DNA of 64,000 nucleotides from Pseudomonas marginalis (GTDB lineage: Bacteria > Pseudomonadota > Gammaproteobacteria > Pseudomonadales > Pseudomonadaceae), in contig NZ_FNSU01000003.1 of assembly GCF_900105325.1 (NCBI RefSeq), forward strand, positions 2,232,001 through 2,296,000, given 5' to 3'. The notes beneath the pieces were generated by a model. The model was not told the origin of the DNA. It ran no database searches and saw nothing but the letters and a program-made list of their open reading frames with translations. Shown here in pieces: positions 7,820 to 16,562 of this stretch (its first letter is position 1; each line of letters opens with the position of its first letter). The translations under genes were made by a program, and so were the position numbers.

Positions 7820-9742
7820 TTACTCCGAATCTGGGCGACCACGCCGGGAAACCGCTTGCGCGAGGAACTCAGCGAACTGGGCGACGGGCATCGAGCCCAG
7901 GTCAGCACCTTCACGAGTACGCACAGCGACAGTCTGCATCTCGACTTCCCGATCTCCGATAACCAAAAGATAGGGAACCTTGAGCAAAGTATGCTCGCGG
8001 ATTTTAAAGCCGATCTTTTCATTTCTCAAGTCGGACTTGGCACGAAATCCGCTTTCGTTGAGAGTTTTTTCAACTTCAGCAGCAAAATCCGCCTGTTTAT
8101 CAGTGATATTCATGATCACTGCCTGAGTCGGAGCCAGCCACGCAGGGAACGCACCCTCGTAGTGCTCGATCAGGATACCGACGAACCGTTCGAACGAGCC
8201 GAGGATCGCCCGGTGCAGCATAACCGGGTGTTTACGACTGTTATCTTCGGAGACGTATTCGGCTCCCAAACGGATCGGCAGGTTAAAATCGAGCTGCAAG
8301 GTACCACATTGCCAGACACGGCCAAGGCAATCTTTCAACGAGAACTCGATCTTCGGCCCGTAGAAGGCCCCCTCACCCGGCTGCAGATCGTACGCAAGGC
8401 CCGCACTGTCTAGCGCTGCGGCCAGGGCCGCTTCGGCGCGATCCCACAGTTCGTCGGAACCGACGCGTTTTTCCGGACGAGTGGACAGCTTCATCTCGAC
8501 TTCGGTAAAGCCGAAATCACGATAAACGTCCATGGTCAGCTTGATGAACGCGGCGGATTCGGCCTGCATCTGCTCTTCGGTACAGAAGATGTGGGCGTCG
8601 TCCTGGGTGAAGCCGCGTACCCGCATGATGCCGTGCAACGCACCCGATGGCTCGTTACGGTGGCAGGCACCGAACTCGGCCAGGCGCATCGGCAACTCGC
8701 GATAGCTCTTCAGGCCTTGATTGAACACCTGCACGTGGCATGGGCAGTTCATCGGCTTGATGGCGTAGTCGCGGTTTTCCGACTGGGTGGTGAACATATT
8801 GTCGGCGTAGTTGGCCCAGTGCCCGGATTTCTCCCACAGGCTGCGATCAACGACCTGTGGGGTCTTGATCTCCAGGTAACCGTTGTCGCGCTGAACCTTG
8901 CGCATGTACTGCTCGAGCACTTGGTACAGGGTCCAGCCGTTCGGGTGCCAGAACACCATGCCCGGCGCTTCTTCCTGGAGGTGGAACAGGTTCAGGCGCT
9001 TGCCGATCTTGCGGTGGTCGCGTTTTTCGGCCTCCTCAATGCGCTGGATATAGGCGGCCAGCTGCTTCTTGTCAGCCCAGGCAGTGCCGTAGATGCGTTG
9101 CAGTTGCTCGTTCTTCGCGTCGCCGCGCCAGTAGGCACCGGACAGCTTGGTCAGCTTGAAGGACTTGAGGAAGCGCGTGTTCGGCACGTGGGGACCACGG
9201 CACATATCGACGTATTCTTCGTGGTAGTACAGGCCCATGGCCTGCTCGTCCGGCATGTCTTCCACCAGGCGCAGCTTGTAGTCTTCGCCACGCGCAGTGA
9301 ACACGTCGATCACTTCGGCGCGCGGAGTGACTTTCTTGATGACGTCGTAATCTTTTTCGATCAGGGCGTGCATGCGCTGTTCGATAGCGGCCAGATCGTC
9401 CGGGGTGAAAGGACGCTCGTAGGCGATATCGTAATAAAAGCCTTCGTCGATGACCGGGCCGATCACCATCTTCGCAGTCGGATACAGCTGCTTGACCGCA
9501 TGGCCAATCAAGTGCGCGCAGGAGTGGCGAATGATCTCCAGCCCCTCTTGATCCTTGGGCGTGATGATTTGCAGGCTGGCATCGGAGGTGATCAGGTCGC
9601 TGGCGTCAACCAGCTTGCCATCGACCTTGCCGGCCACGGTGGCCTTGGCCAGGCCAGCACCAATGGATGCGGCGACCTCGGCTACGGAAACCGAATGATC
9701 GAATGAACGTTGACTGCCGTCGGGAAGAGTAATAGTTGGCAT
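7820..9742 (-). CDS. thrS: threonine-tRNA ligase
   Basis: 640 residues from ATG 9742, which follows the strong ribosome site GGAGAGGAGG; the upstream frame to 9775 lacks one. Domains: TGS (1-60), editing domain (HxxxH in HSCAHLIGHA), class II catalytic core with zinc ligands (MNCPCH; ACHRNEPSG), and C-terminal anticodon-binding domain (about 535-640). It charges tRNA-Thr and removes Ser mischarged to it. The 5' leader carries a hairpin resembling the tRNA-Thr anticodon arm, so translational autorepression is likely. Confidence 0.97.
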   Translation of the reverse strand: MPTITLPDGSQRSFDHSVSVAEVAASIGAGLAKATVAGKVDGKLVDASDLITSDASLQIITPKDQEGLEIIRHSCAHLIGHAVKQLYPTAKMVIGPVIDEGFYYDIAYERPFTPDDLAAIEQRMHALIEKDYDVIKKVTPRAEVIDVFTARGEDYKLRLVEDMPDEQAMGLYYHEEYVDMCRGPHVPNTRFLKSFKLTKLSGAYWRGDAKNEQLQRIYGTAWADKKQLAAYIQRIEEAEKRDHRKIGKRLNLFHLQEEAPGMVFWHPNGWTLYQVLEQYMRKVQRDNGYLEIKTPQVVDRSLWEKSGHWANYADNMFTTQSENRDYAIKPMNCPCHVQVFNQGLKSYRELPMRLAEFGACHRNEPSGALHGIMRVRGFTQDDAHIFCTEEQMQAESAAFIKLTMDVYRDFGFTEVEMKLSTRPEKRVGSDELWDRAEAALAAALDSAGLAYDLQPGEGAFYGPKIEFSLKDCLGRVWQCGTLQLDFNLPIRLGAEYVSEDNSRKHPVMLHRAILGSFERFVGILIEHYEGAFPAWLAPTQAVIMNITDKQADFAAEVEKTLNESGFRAKSDLRNEKIGFKIREHTLLKVPYLLVIGDREVEMQTVAVRTREGADLGSMPVAQFAEFLAQAVSRRGRPDSE

Positions 9743-9761
9743 GGCGCCTCCTCTCCTAGTG

Positions 9762-9782
9762 GTGACCCCTACCAAAGGTCAC
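9762..9782 (-). promoter_or_regulatory. thrS leader hairpin resembling a tRNA-Thr anticodon arm
   Basis: On the minus strand GTGACC and GGTCAC form a 6-bp stem around loop TTTGGTAGG. The loop contains TTGGTA, matching the anticodon loop of tRNA-Thr(GGU). It lies about 20-40 nt upstream of the thrS ATG and just before the ribosome site. In E. coli, ThrRS represses its own translation by binding a leader stem-loop that mimics this arm. A second hairpin CCTGCC/GGCAGG (9838-9856) lies farther upstream, as the E. coli operator also has several arms. The role here is inferred. Confidence 0.55.
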
Positions 9783-10109
9783 GTGGGTTGGGATGAGCCA
9801 GTACAAGATCCAACACCAGGCCGTTCAGTGATGAACGCCTGCCTTACAGCGGCAGGAGCCTTTCGGCCAACCGATAATCGAACCACAGTGACTGGAGTGA
9901 GCTGAAAAGAAACATGGCAAGGCGGCAAATGGCGCGCCCGGAATTAGCCAGGCCGAAGATGCTAGCACAGATGAACGGTCATCGCGCCGGCAGTATCCGC
10001 TGCAAAGACAAATTCCAGCCTTTATAGCTGCAAAAGTGAACTTGAGCTGTACGCCACACCTCAAACCCACTGAGAATCGCCGTTCGTCCTCGAATCAAAG
10101 GAGCATCCC
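9783..10109. other. divergent thrS / 10110 intergenic region
   Basis: No gene is supported. It must carry the thrS promoter and leader and the promoter of the small secreted protein at 10110. Apart from the hairpin at 9838-9856 I see no clear site. Confidence 0.4.
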
Positions 10110-10424
10110 ATGATGCGTTTTACCTCGACCCTCGCTTTCGCCGCTACCCTGAGCCTCCTTTCCCTCGGCGCGCAGGCTGCCGCTCCATCCAATTGGCCAG
10201 CCGGTGCCCGTGACAGTTTCGTCAGCGACTGCAGCGCGGCCGCCAGCCAGAACGTAGACGTCAAGACTGCCAAAGCCCACTGCGAATGTGGCGCCGACAA
10301 GATCAACGCCGAATTGAGCACTGCGGAAATCAAAGAGCTCATGACTAACCAGAACGCCAGCCCGGAGCTTAAAAACAAGGCAGTCGCGGCTATTTCGTCC
10401 TGCAAAGTCGTGAAGAAAAAGTAA
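10110..10424 (+). CDS. small secreted protein of unknown function
   Basis: 104 residues (103 from the second ATG), preceded by AAAGGAG. It has a Sec signal peptide (MRFTSTLAFAATLSLLSLGAQA, cleavage expected after AQA). The mature part has four Cys (SDCS, HCECG, SSCK), suggesting periplasmic disulfides, and ends in a Lys-rich tail (KVVKKK). Conserved-looking but unrecognised. A hairpin at 10537-10557 follows. Confidence 0.8.
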   Translation: MMRFTSTLAFAATLSLLSLGAQAAAPSNWPAGARDSFVSDCSAAASQNVDVKTAKAHCECGADKINAELSTAEIKELMTNQNASPELKNKAVAAISSCKVVKKK

Positions 10425-10536
10425 GATCGGGCCTTGATCAGACGGCCGTTTTGGCAGGAAAACAGCCTGAAAACTGCCATTTCGCACAAATTACGCAGCT
10501 TTTACGGCTTTTTTTACCAGCTGATATTTCGCGCCG

Positions 10537-10557
10537 AAGCCCCGTAGATCGGGGCTT
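10537..10557 (+). terminator. hairpin terminator after the 10110 gene
   Basis: Perfect 8-bp stem AAGCCCCG/CGGGGCTT with loop TAGAT; only a short T run follows. It lies between the secreted protein and capB. Confidence 0.5.
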
Positions 10558-10713
10558 TCAGCCGACACAAGTAGCAAACGCAACGCTATTGATTAGCAAA
10601 CAATGCCTTGGGGGGGCTCCCAAGCCGAACATTTCGACTATGATAGCCCAGTGTGCCCAGTTGGCCTGAGCAGCACAGCACTACTGAAAATATATGTTTC
10701 TTGGAGATACACC

Positions 10714-10926
10714 ATGTCTAATCGCCAAACCGGCACCGTTAAATGGTTCAACGATGAAAAAGGCTTCGGCTTCATCACTCCTCAAGGTGGCGGTGACGAC
10801 CTGTTCGTACACTTCAAAGCTATCGAAAGCGACGGTTTCAAAAGCCTGAAAGAAGGCCAAACCGTTTCCTTCGTGGCTGAGAAAGGCCAAAAGGGTATGC
10901 AAGCTGCACAGGTTCGCGGCGAGTAA
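10714..10926 (+). CDS. capB: cold-shock domain protein, CapB type
   Basis: 70 residues, one cold-shock domain with RNP1 (KGFGFI) and RNP2 (LFVHF). The N-terminus MSNRQTGTVKWFN is that of pseudomonad CapA/CapB proteins. It binds single-stranded RNA and melts secondary structure. The start follows TTGGAG. The gap of nearly 290 bp upstream is compatible with the long 5' leader usual for csp mRNAs. A strong terminator follows. The exact paralogue name is less sure than the family. Confidence 0.93.
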   Translation: MSNRQTGTVKWFNDEKGFGFITPQGGGDDLFVHFKAIESDGFKSLKEGQTVSFVAEKGQKGMQAAQVRGE

Positions 10927-10943
10927 TTCTCCGCTGAGCTAAA

Positions 10944-10970
10944 AAAACCCCGTCCATGTGACGGGGTTTT
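10944..10970 (+). terminator. intrinsic terminator of capB
   Basis: 11-bp perfect stem AAAACCCCGTC/GACGGGGTTTT with a 5-nt loop, running into a T-rich end. The flanking A and T runs make it usable in both directions, so it may also serve the convergent gene at 11000. Confidence 0.9.
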
Positions 10971-10999
10971 TTATGGGCGTTGCAAAAGCCTGGAAACGA

Positions 11000-11320
11000 T
11001 CAGCCGCAATTAACGCGTGTGATCACCAGGTTGTCATCGGTGTTCAGGTTCAGCCGGTCGGAGCGGTATTCCAGCGTGATCATATCGTTGGGCTTGAGGA
11101 TCCGCGCGTTCTGTGCGCCAGCACGGGTACGGGCCTGCTCCAGCAACTGCGGCGAGGCTTTCTGGCCAATGCTGAATTCGGCGGCCTTCGACTCACAGCG
11201 GCTATGACCGGCATCGGTCACGGCGGCGTCTTTGGCTGGCTCAGAGGCACCCGGGGTGCTGCAACCCGCCAACGCGAGTGCTGCCAACAAAGTACCGAAT
11301 GATGCGAGCTTCCAAGGCAT
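11000..11320 (-). CDS. lipoprotein with I78-type peptidase-inhibitor domain
   Basis: 106 residues from ATG 11320, which has AGGAGG just upstream; the longer upstream frame lacks support. The signal ends in lipobox LALAGC with lipidated Cys 20. The C-terminal part (SIGQKASPQLLEQARTRAGA, then DMITLEYRSDRLNL, then ITRVNCG) matches the layout of the inhibitor I78 family of small elastase/subtilisin inhibitors. It is likely anchored in the outer membrane facing the periplasm, where it may protect against serine proteases. Inhibitory activity is inferred from the fold family. Confidence 0.75.
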   Translation of the reverse strand: MPWKLASFGTLLAALALAGCSTPGASEPAKDAAVTDAGHSRCESKAAEFSIGQKASPQLLEQARTRAGAQNARILKPNDMITLEYRSDRLNLNTDDNLVITRVNCG

Positions 11321-11462
11321 GAAGCCTCCTATTGAAAAATGAACAGAGATCGTGCGACAGCGGTCTGGCTGATAGGTTTCAAAACGTAAACCGCCGATAG
11401 GTAAGTCTGCCCGACTATCAGCAGGCATTCGCCCGATCAATCGTGACCAAATATGAGCGCAA

Positions 11463-11768
11463 TCAGTAGACGTCGATGTAATCAAACGGCGGCTTCGGCC
11501 AGTTCTGCTTCAGCGCATTGAAAATCTGTGTAACCCAGACCTCGTCGCTGGCCGCGACATTGCCGACATAACCGGAACCCTTTGCCCAGGTCTCCAGGCG
11601 GAACAGCAGGCCATCGATGTCAGTGCCTCCCACCACCCCAGAAGATATGTAGGCAATTCCGGCCCTGGTTACACGCAACTGGGTATGCTCGTCATCACTG
11701 GCACTGGCGATCAGTTGACGCACGGCGGTCAGTGTCAGGTTCTCGGGGTTATTCAAATCGATCTGCAC
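11463..11768 (-). CDS. conserved hypothetical protein
   Basis: 101 residues from GTG 11768 (MQIDLNNPENLTLTAVRQLIASASDDEHTQ in parts: QIDLNNPENL, VRQLIASASDDEH). No signal peptide or membrane segment; soluble and mixed alpha/beta in appearance, with an aromatic C-terminus (PKPPFDYIDVY). GGGGGA lies upstream of the GTG. Function not recognised. Confidence 0.7.
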   Translation of the reverse strand: MQIDLNNPENLTLTAVRQLIASASDDEHTQLRVTRAGIAYISSGVVGGTDIDGLLFRLETWAKGSGYVGNVAASDEVWVTQIFNALKQNWPKPPFDYIDVY

Positions 11769-11922
11769 GCGGGGTCCCCCGGCAATTAAACAGGAGGACA
11801 GTGTCGCACAGCACCTGCTTCATGCCTAAGTAGCAGTGCCAAACCCCGCGCAAAATGATTAACTGCGCCGGTTAGAGCCGCGTTCCAGCGCATTGCCCAG
11901 CATTTCAATCCGTGAGACTTCC

Positions 11923-12135
11923 ATGACCACCGTAACGCTCCAAGCCGACATCAAAGCCAAATGGCCCCAAGGACAAAGTTCCTACAGCCCAGGAAGCCCG
12001 GAGGAACTGGCAATCATCGGTATCGACCTGCTGGTCAAGGAACTCGGCACCCAGGCGGCACAGGCGTTCATCGGCCAGGTATTCGAAAAATACCCGGCCG
12101 ATCACATGGGGGCACCAGACCCCGAGCGCGAATAA
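11923..12135 (+). CDS. small acidic hypothetical protein
   Basis: 70 residues from ATG 11923; an upstream in-frame ATG at 11893 is less likely. The protein is soluble (MTTVTLQADIKAKWPQG..., then EELAIIGIDLLVKELG) and ends DHMGAPDPERE. It converges with the nucleoside hydrolase, whose stop is 26 bp away. Unrecognised. Confidence 0.6.
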   Translation: MTTVTLQADIKAKWPQGQSSYSPGSPEELAIIGIDLLVKELGTQAAQAFIGQVFEKYPADHMGAPDPERE

Positions 12136-12161
12136 GAACCGGCTGGCGAACGTCGACCGGG

Positions 12162-13190
12162 TTACTTCAAGCGTGCCAGGCGCTCGGTGAGCAGATCGAA
12201 GAAGCCCTGGGCGTCGCCGTTCTCAACCCAGAACACATTTTTTGTCTGCTTCAGGCCGTCGTACCAATCAACGATGGTCTGGCCGAAGGTCGGGCCTTCG
12301 CGGCTGTCCACCACCATATTGGCCTGACGCCCTGTGAACAAGGACGGCTTGAGCAGATAGGCGATGACAGTGGCATCATGTACCGGGCCGCCCGGGATGC
12401 CGTAGTATTCCATATCGCCCTTGACGTATTCATTGAGAATATCGCCGACGACCTTGCTCGCGTTGTTGTTGATGTCGGCGATCTTCTTCAGGCGCGCCTC
12501 GCTGGTCAGCACCTTGTGGGTCACGTCCAGCGGCAGGTAGGTCAGCTTGACGCCACTCTTGAGCACAATCTCGGCTGCAATCGGATCGGCGAACAGGTTG
12601 AACTCGGCAACCGGGGTGATATTGCCGCCGTTGAAGTGCGCGCCCCCCATCACCACCACTTCCTTGATGCCTTGGGTGATTTCCGGGTCCTGGGTCAAGG
12701 CCAGCGCCAGGTTGGTCTGCGGACCGAGCATGGCAATGGTGATGCTGTGAGGCTTGGCCGCACGCAGGGTCTTGATCAGGTAATCAACGGCGTTGCCTTC
12801 GGCCAGGCCCTTTTTAGGCTCATGGACGGTGACGCCGGAAATACCTTCTTTGCCATGGATGTTCTCGGCATAGATCGGTGTGCGCAACAGCGGCTTGGGT
12901 GCGCCGGCGTACACCGGGATTTCTTCACGCCCGGCCCACTCGCGGGCCAGGCGCGCGTTACGCGAGGTCTTGTCCAGGCGCACGTTGCCGGCGACGGTGG
13001 TCAGTGCACGAATGTTCAATTCGTCCGGGGAAGCCATGGCGAAGAGCAAGGCCACCACGTCGTCGGCACCTGGGTCAGTGTCGATGATCAAGTCGATTTT
13101 TTCCGCCGCTTGGGCGCTGGCAGCAGTGAGTGCGGACAAAAGCAGGACACTCCGAAACAGGTTTTTCAGGGTTGGCAGACCACGTTGCAT
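12162..13190 (-). CDS. periplasmic nucleoside hydrolase
   Basis: 342 residues from ATG 13190, which follows AAGGAG. Signal peptide (LFRSVLLLSALTAASAQA), then the inosine-uridine nucleoside hydrolase signature DTDPGADDVVAL, whose Asp cluster binds Ca2+ and ribose. Later motifs include VVMGGAH and the C-terminal HDATVIAYLL. It hydrolyses ribonucleosides to base plus ribose. It closes the rbs operon, 26 bp after rbsD. The export signal implies that nucleosides are split in the periplasm and the ribose is captured by RbsB. Confidence 0.9.
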   Translation of the reverse strand: MQRGLPTLKNLFRSVLLLSALTAASAQAAEKIDLIIDTDPGADDVVALLFAMASPDELNIRALTTVAGNVRLDKTSRNARLAREWAGREEIPVYAGAPKPLLRTPIYAENIHGKEGISGVTVHEPKKGLAEGNAVDYLIKTLRAAKPHSITIAMLGPQTNLALALTQDPEITQGIKEVVVMGGAHFNGGNITPVAEFNLFADPIAAEIVLKSGVKLTYLPLDVTHKVLTSEARLKKIADINNNASKVVGDILNEYVKGDMEYYGIPGGPVHDATVIAYLLKPSLFTGRQANMVVDSREGPTFGQTIVDWYDGLKQTKNVFWVENGDAQGFFDLLTERLARLK

Positions 13191-13216
13191 AAAACACTCC
13201 TTGTCGTTGGGAAACT

Positions 13217-13621
13217 CTAGAAGGTTACGCCGGAGACCAGCGCGATATTGCAGTAAGGCTGGCACTCGCCGGTACGCACGACAGCGCGCGCGCTACGGCT
13301 CAGTTGCTTGAATTGTTCATGGCTGAGCAGACGTCGCTCGCCGAGGGCGGCCTGTTCAGCCAAAGCGTTCAGCTCCGTCAGCGCGGGTGGCTGCTTGAGC
13401 AGGATTTCTTCCGCCAGTACGTGGCTTTCCACCTGCATTTCACTGAGCACGATACGCAAGGTGCTGATGAAGTCGGGAATGCCCTGGGTCAGCGCCAGGT
13501 CGATCAACTCGACCCCGGGCGGCACTGGCAGGCCGGCGTCGCCGATCACCAGGATGTCACCATGGCCCAGGGATGCGATCAACCGCGACAAGGCGATATT
13601 GAGCAGAGGCGTCTTTTTCAT
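13217..13621 (-). CDS. rbsD: D-ribose pyranase
   Basis: 134 residues, typical length. The conserved N-terminal motif SRLIASLGHGD contains His 20, the expected catalytic residue. It interconverts beta-pyranose and beta-furanose ribose so that RbsK can use it. The start overlaps the rbsK stop by 4 bp. Confidence 0.95.
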   Translation of the reverse strand: MKKTPLLNIALSRLIASLGHGDILVIGDAGLPVPPGVELIDLALTQGIPDFISTLRIVLSEMQVESHVLAEEILLKQPPALTELNALAEQAALGERRLLSHEQFKQLSRSARAVVRTGECQPYCNIALVSGVTF

Positions 13622-14535
13622 AAAAGCACAAAACCTTGAACGTCATGCAGCGTAGGAATGGAGGGTTGCGCACCAGCACGGGTGACTGACAAGGCTGCCG
13701 CGACTTGGCCGAAACGGATGGCCTCGGCTTCACTTTTGCCACTGGCCAGTGCTGCGGCAAAACCACCGACAAAGGTATCGCCGGCAGCGGTGGTATCCAC
13801 CGCCTTGACCTTGGGCGCCACCAGGTGCTCAAAGCCCTGGCCATCGGCAAACAACGCACCTTGGGCACCCAGGGTAATAATGACTTTGCCAGCTCCCGCC
13901 TGGATCAACCGTGTCGCCGCGACCTTGGCACTGTCGAGGGAGTCGACTGTCACGCCGCTCAGTGCGCTGGCTTCGCTTTCGTTGGGAATCAGGTAGTCGA
14001 CCGAGGCGTACCAGTCGGCGGGCAACGGGCCGCTGGCCGGCGCCGGGTTGAGGATCACGGTCTTGCCCAGTTCACGACCGCGCTTGAGGGTGTAGCCCAC
14101 GGTATCCATCGGCACTTCCAGCTGGCAGATAATCACATCGGCAGCCTGCAGCACCGCATCGGACGCCTGCAGTGAGGCGGGTGTCAGCTCGCCGTTGCTG
14201 CCGGCAACGATCACAATCGCGTTCTGGCTGCTGTCGTCCACCACAATCAAGGCCACGCCACTGGAACCGTCCACGGTGCTCACCGCCTGGCAATCGATAC
14301 CTTCCACCAGCAAGGCGCCACGCAGTTCAGTGCCATAGGCATCGCTACCGACACAGCCGATCATTGCCACATCCGCACCCAGTCGCGCCGAGGCCACGGC
14401 CTGGTTGGCGCCCTTGCCGCCAGGCACCGTGGAAAACGTCTGGCCGACCAGGGTCTCACCGGCACGGGGCAGCCGACTCGCGCGGGTGACCAGGTCCATG
14501 TTCAAGCTGCCTATTACCACTACTTTTGCTGGCAT
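13618..14535 (-). CDS. rbsK: ribokinase
   Basis: 305 residues. PfkB-family features: N-terminal GSLNMDLVTRASRLPRAGET, GGKGANQAVASARLG, and the C-terminal signature DTTAAGDTFVGGFAAAL with the catalytic Asp. It phosphorylates ribose to ribose 5-phosphate. It lies 23 bp after rbsR and overlaps rbsD. Confidence 0.96.
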   Translation of the reverse strand: MPAKVVVIGSLNMDLVTRASRLPRAGETLVGQTFSTVPGGKGANQAVASARLGADVAMIGCVGSDAYGTELRGALLVEGIDCQAVSTVDGSSGVALIVVDDSSQNAIVIVAGSNGELTPASLQASDAVLQAADVIICQLEVPMDTVGYTLKRGRELGKTVILNPAPASGPLPADWYASVDYLIPNESEASALSGVTVDSLDSAKVAATRLIQAGAGKVIITLGAQGALFADGQGFEHLVAPKVKAVDTTAAGDTFVGGFAAALASGKSEAEAIRFGQVAAALSVTRAGAQPSIPTLHDVQGFVLL

Positions 14536-14558
14536 ACATCAGTACTCATCAATTCGGT

Positions 14559-15581
14559 TCAGCGGTATTGGGCGAACACACCGGCGACGGGCGCCGTCGA
14601 TTCACGCAACACGATGCTCGGCGTCACGATGCGTTGATCGATCGGCAGTTGGGGGGTTGCAATTCGTCGCAGTAAAAGCTCGGCCGCGGTCTCGCCCAGT
14701 TGCAGGATCGACTGCCCGACCGTGGTCAGCGCCGGGTACACGTAGCGGCCCATTTGAATGTCATCGAAACCGATCACCGACAGTTCACCGGGCACGCGGA
14801 TATTGCGCTCCGCCGCCGCGCGCAACACGCCGAAGCCGATCATGTCGTTGCTGGCAAAAATCGCGCTGGGCGGGTTCTGCGCCAGCAATTGCACGGCAGC
14901 AGCATAACCGCCGGTGCTGGTGAAGTCGCTTTCCTGGATGCGATCGGCCACCACCGCCACACCGGCTTCATGGAGCGCACGCTGGTAACCCGCCAGGCGC
15001 ATTTGCGCGACGCGGGTGTGGGCCGGGCCGCCGATGCAGGCGATGTCCCGATGCCCCAGCTCAAGCAAGTGCCGGGTCGCCAGGTAGGCGCCCTCCTCGT
15101 GGTCGATGCGTACCAGGTCGACATCGATGCCATCCAGAGCCCGGTCGACAATCACCATGGGCGTGCGCACGGCGCTCAAGCCTGCGGCGAGGCCGCTGTC
15201 ATCACCGCCTACCGAAGTCACGATCAAGCCATCGACGCGCTTCTCCAGCAAAACCCGCAAATAGCTGCGTTGTTTTTCCGCGTTGTCGTCGGAGTTGCAG
15301 AGAATCACGCAGTAGCCGTTACGCTCACAATAATCCTCGATGCCCCGGGCCAGCTCGGCAAAATACGGGTTGAGGCTGTTGGGCACCAGCAATCCGATGG
15401 TGGCCGTGGTCTTGGCCTTGAGCGAACGCGCGACGGCACTGGGCACGTAGTCGAGCTGTTTGATCGCCGCTTCAACCTTGATCCGTACCGGCTCGCTCAC
15501 CGGGCGCGTCTTGTTCACCACATGGGACACGGTGGTGTAGGAAATACCTGCAATCGCGGCCACATCCTTGATCGTTGCCAT
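14559..15581 (-). CDS. rbsR: ribose operon repressor, LacI family
   Basis: 340 residues. The LacI-type helix-turn-helix (ATIKDVAAIAGISYTTVSHVV) and hinge helix (PSAVARSLK) are followed by a periplasmic-binding-protein-like effector domain. It is expected to bind ribose and release the palindrome CGCAAACGTTTGCG upstream of rbsB. Here it sits inside the operon between rbsC and rbsK, giving autoregulation. Confidence 0.94.
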   Translation of the reverse strand: MATIKDVAAIAGISYTTVSHVVNKTRPVSEPVRIKVEAAIKQLDYVPSAVARSLKAKTTATIGLLVPNSLNPYFAELARGIEDYCERNGYCVILCNSDDNAEKQRSYLRVLLEKRVDGLIVTSVGGDDSGLAAGLSAVRTPMVIVDRALDGIDVDLVRIDHEEGAYLATRHLLELGHRDIACIGGPAHTRVAQMRLAGYQRALHEAGVAVVADRIQESDFTSTGGYAAAVQLLAQNPPSAIFASNDMIGFGVLRAAAERNIRVPGELSVIGFDDIQMGRYVYPALTTVGQSILQLGETAAELLLRRIATPQLPIDQRIVTPSIVLRESTAPVAGVFAQYR

Positions 15582-15584
15582 GGT

Positions 15585-16562
15585 TCAGCCTCGCCGACTG
15601 GCACGACGGCTGCGATAAGTATCCAGGACCACGGCGATCACGATCACGGCACCGGTGATGATGCGCTTGGTGGGCTCCGTGGCACCGATCTGCGCCAGGC
15701 CGGCGGCCAATACCGAAATAATCAACACACCGAAGAAGGTACTGATCACCGAACCACGCCCGCCCATCAGGCTGGTGCCGCCGATCACCACTGCGGCGAT
15801 CACTTGCAGCTCGAGGCCGGCACCGGCATTCGGGTCTGCCGCTTCCAGGCGCGAAATCTGGAACAGCGCCGCCACACCGGCCAGCAGGCCCATAAGACTG
15901 AACACCAGAATCTTGTACGGCTTGGGATTGATCCCGGCCAGGCGTACGGCTTCTTCGTTGGTGCCGATACCGATCAGGTAACGACCGAATACGGTGCGGG
16001 TCAATACCAGCTGGGCGGCAATGATCACCAGCAAAGCGATGATAAACGACGGCGAAATGCCGAAGGCGATCGGGTTGGACAGCCAGGCAAACGAATCGCC
16101 GATATAGGCCGTACGCGAGCCGGTCATCTGGTACGCGACGCCACGGGCCATTTCCAACACGCCGAGGGACACGATAAACGATGGAATGCGCCAGGCCACC
16201 GTGATCGAGCCGGTAATAGTGCCGGCCAACGCGGCGCAGCCCATGCCGAGCAAGGCAGCCGGCAAGACACTCCAGCCCCACCCGAGAATCGCCACGCTGA
16301 CCGCCGATGCCGCCAACGCCAATACCGAGCCCACCGACAGGTCGATACCGCCGATGATCAGGATGAAGGTCATGCCCACCGCCAGCACCATCAGGTCAGG
16401 AATCTGGTTGGCCAGGGTGCTGAACGTGTCATAGGACAGGAAGTGATCACTGAGCACCGAAAACAGCGCGATCATCGCCAGCAATGCACCGGCCAGCCCC
16501 AGGTAGGTGCCCAGGCCGTAGAAGTTGCCGCCGGTTTTACCGGGGGAAGTTGTTAGTTTCAT
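15585..16562 (-). CDS. rbsC: ribose ABC transporter permease
   Basis: 325 residues with many hydrophobic helices and the signature of monosaccharide ABC permeases (GGIDLSVGSVLALAA). It forms the inner-membrane channel with RbsA. Its start overlaps the rbsA stop by 4 bp, and the rbsR start follows after 3 bp. Confidence 0.95.
   Translation of the reverse strand: MKLTTSPGKTGGNFYGLGTYLGLAGALLAMIALFSVLSDHFLSYDTFSTLANQIPDLMVLAVGMTFILIIGGIDLSVGSVLALAASAVSVAILGWGWSVLPAALLGMGCAALAGTITGSITVAWRIPSFIVSLGVLEMARGVAYQMTGSRTAYIGDSFAWLSNPIAFGISPSFIIALLVIIAAQLVLTRTVFGRYLIGIGTNEEAVRLAGINPKPYKILVFSLMGLLAGVAALFQISRLEAADPNAGAGLELQVIAAVVIGGTSLMGGRGSVISTFFGVLIISVLAAGLAQIGATEPTKRIITGAVIVIAVVLDTYRSRRASRRG

Noticed and set aside
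8591..9706. 371-codon plus-strand frame
   Set aside because: Antisense shadow of thrS, which is complete and has a strong ribosome site.
14700..16556. 618-codon plus-strand frame
   Set aside because: It lies antisense to rbsR and rbsC, which have clear domains. Long antisense frames are common in GC-rich pseudomonad genes.
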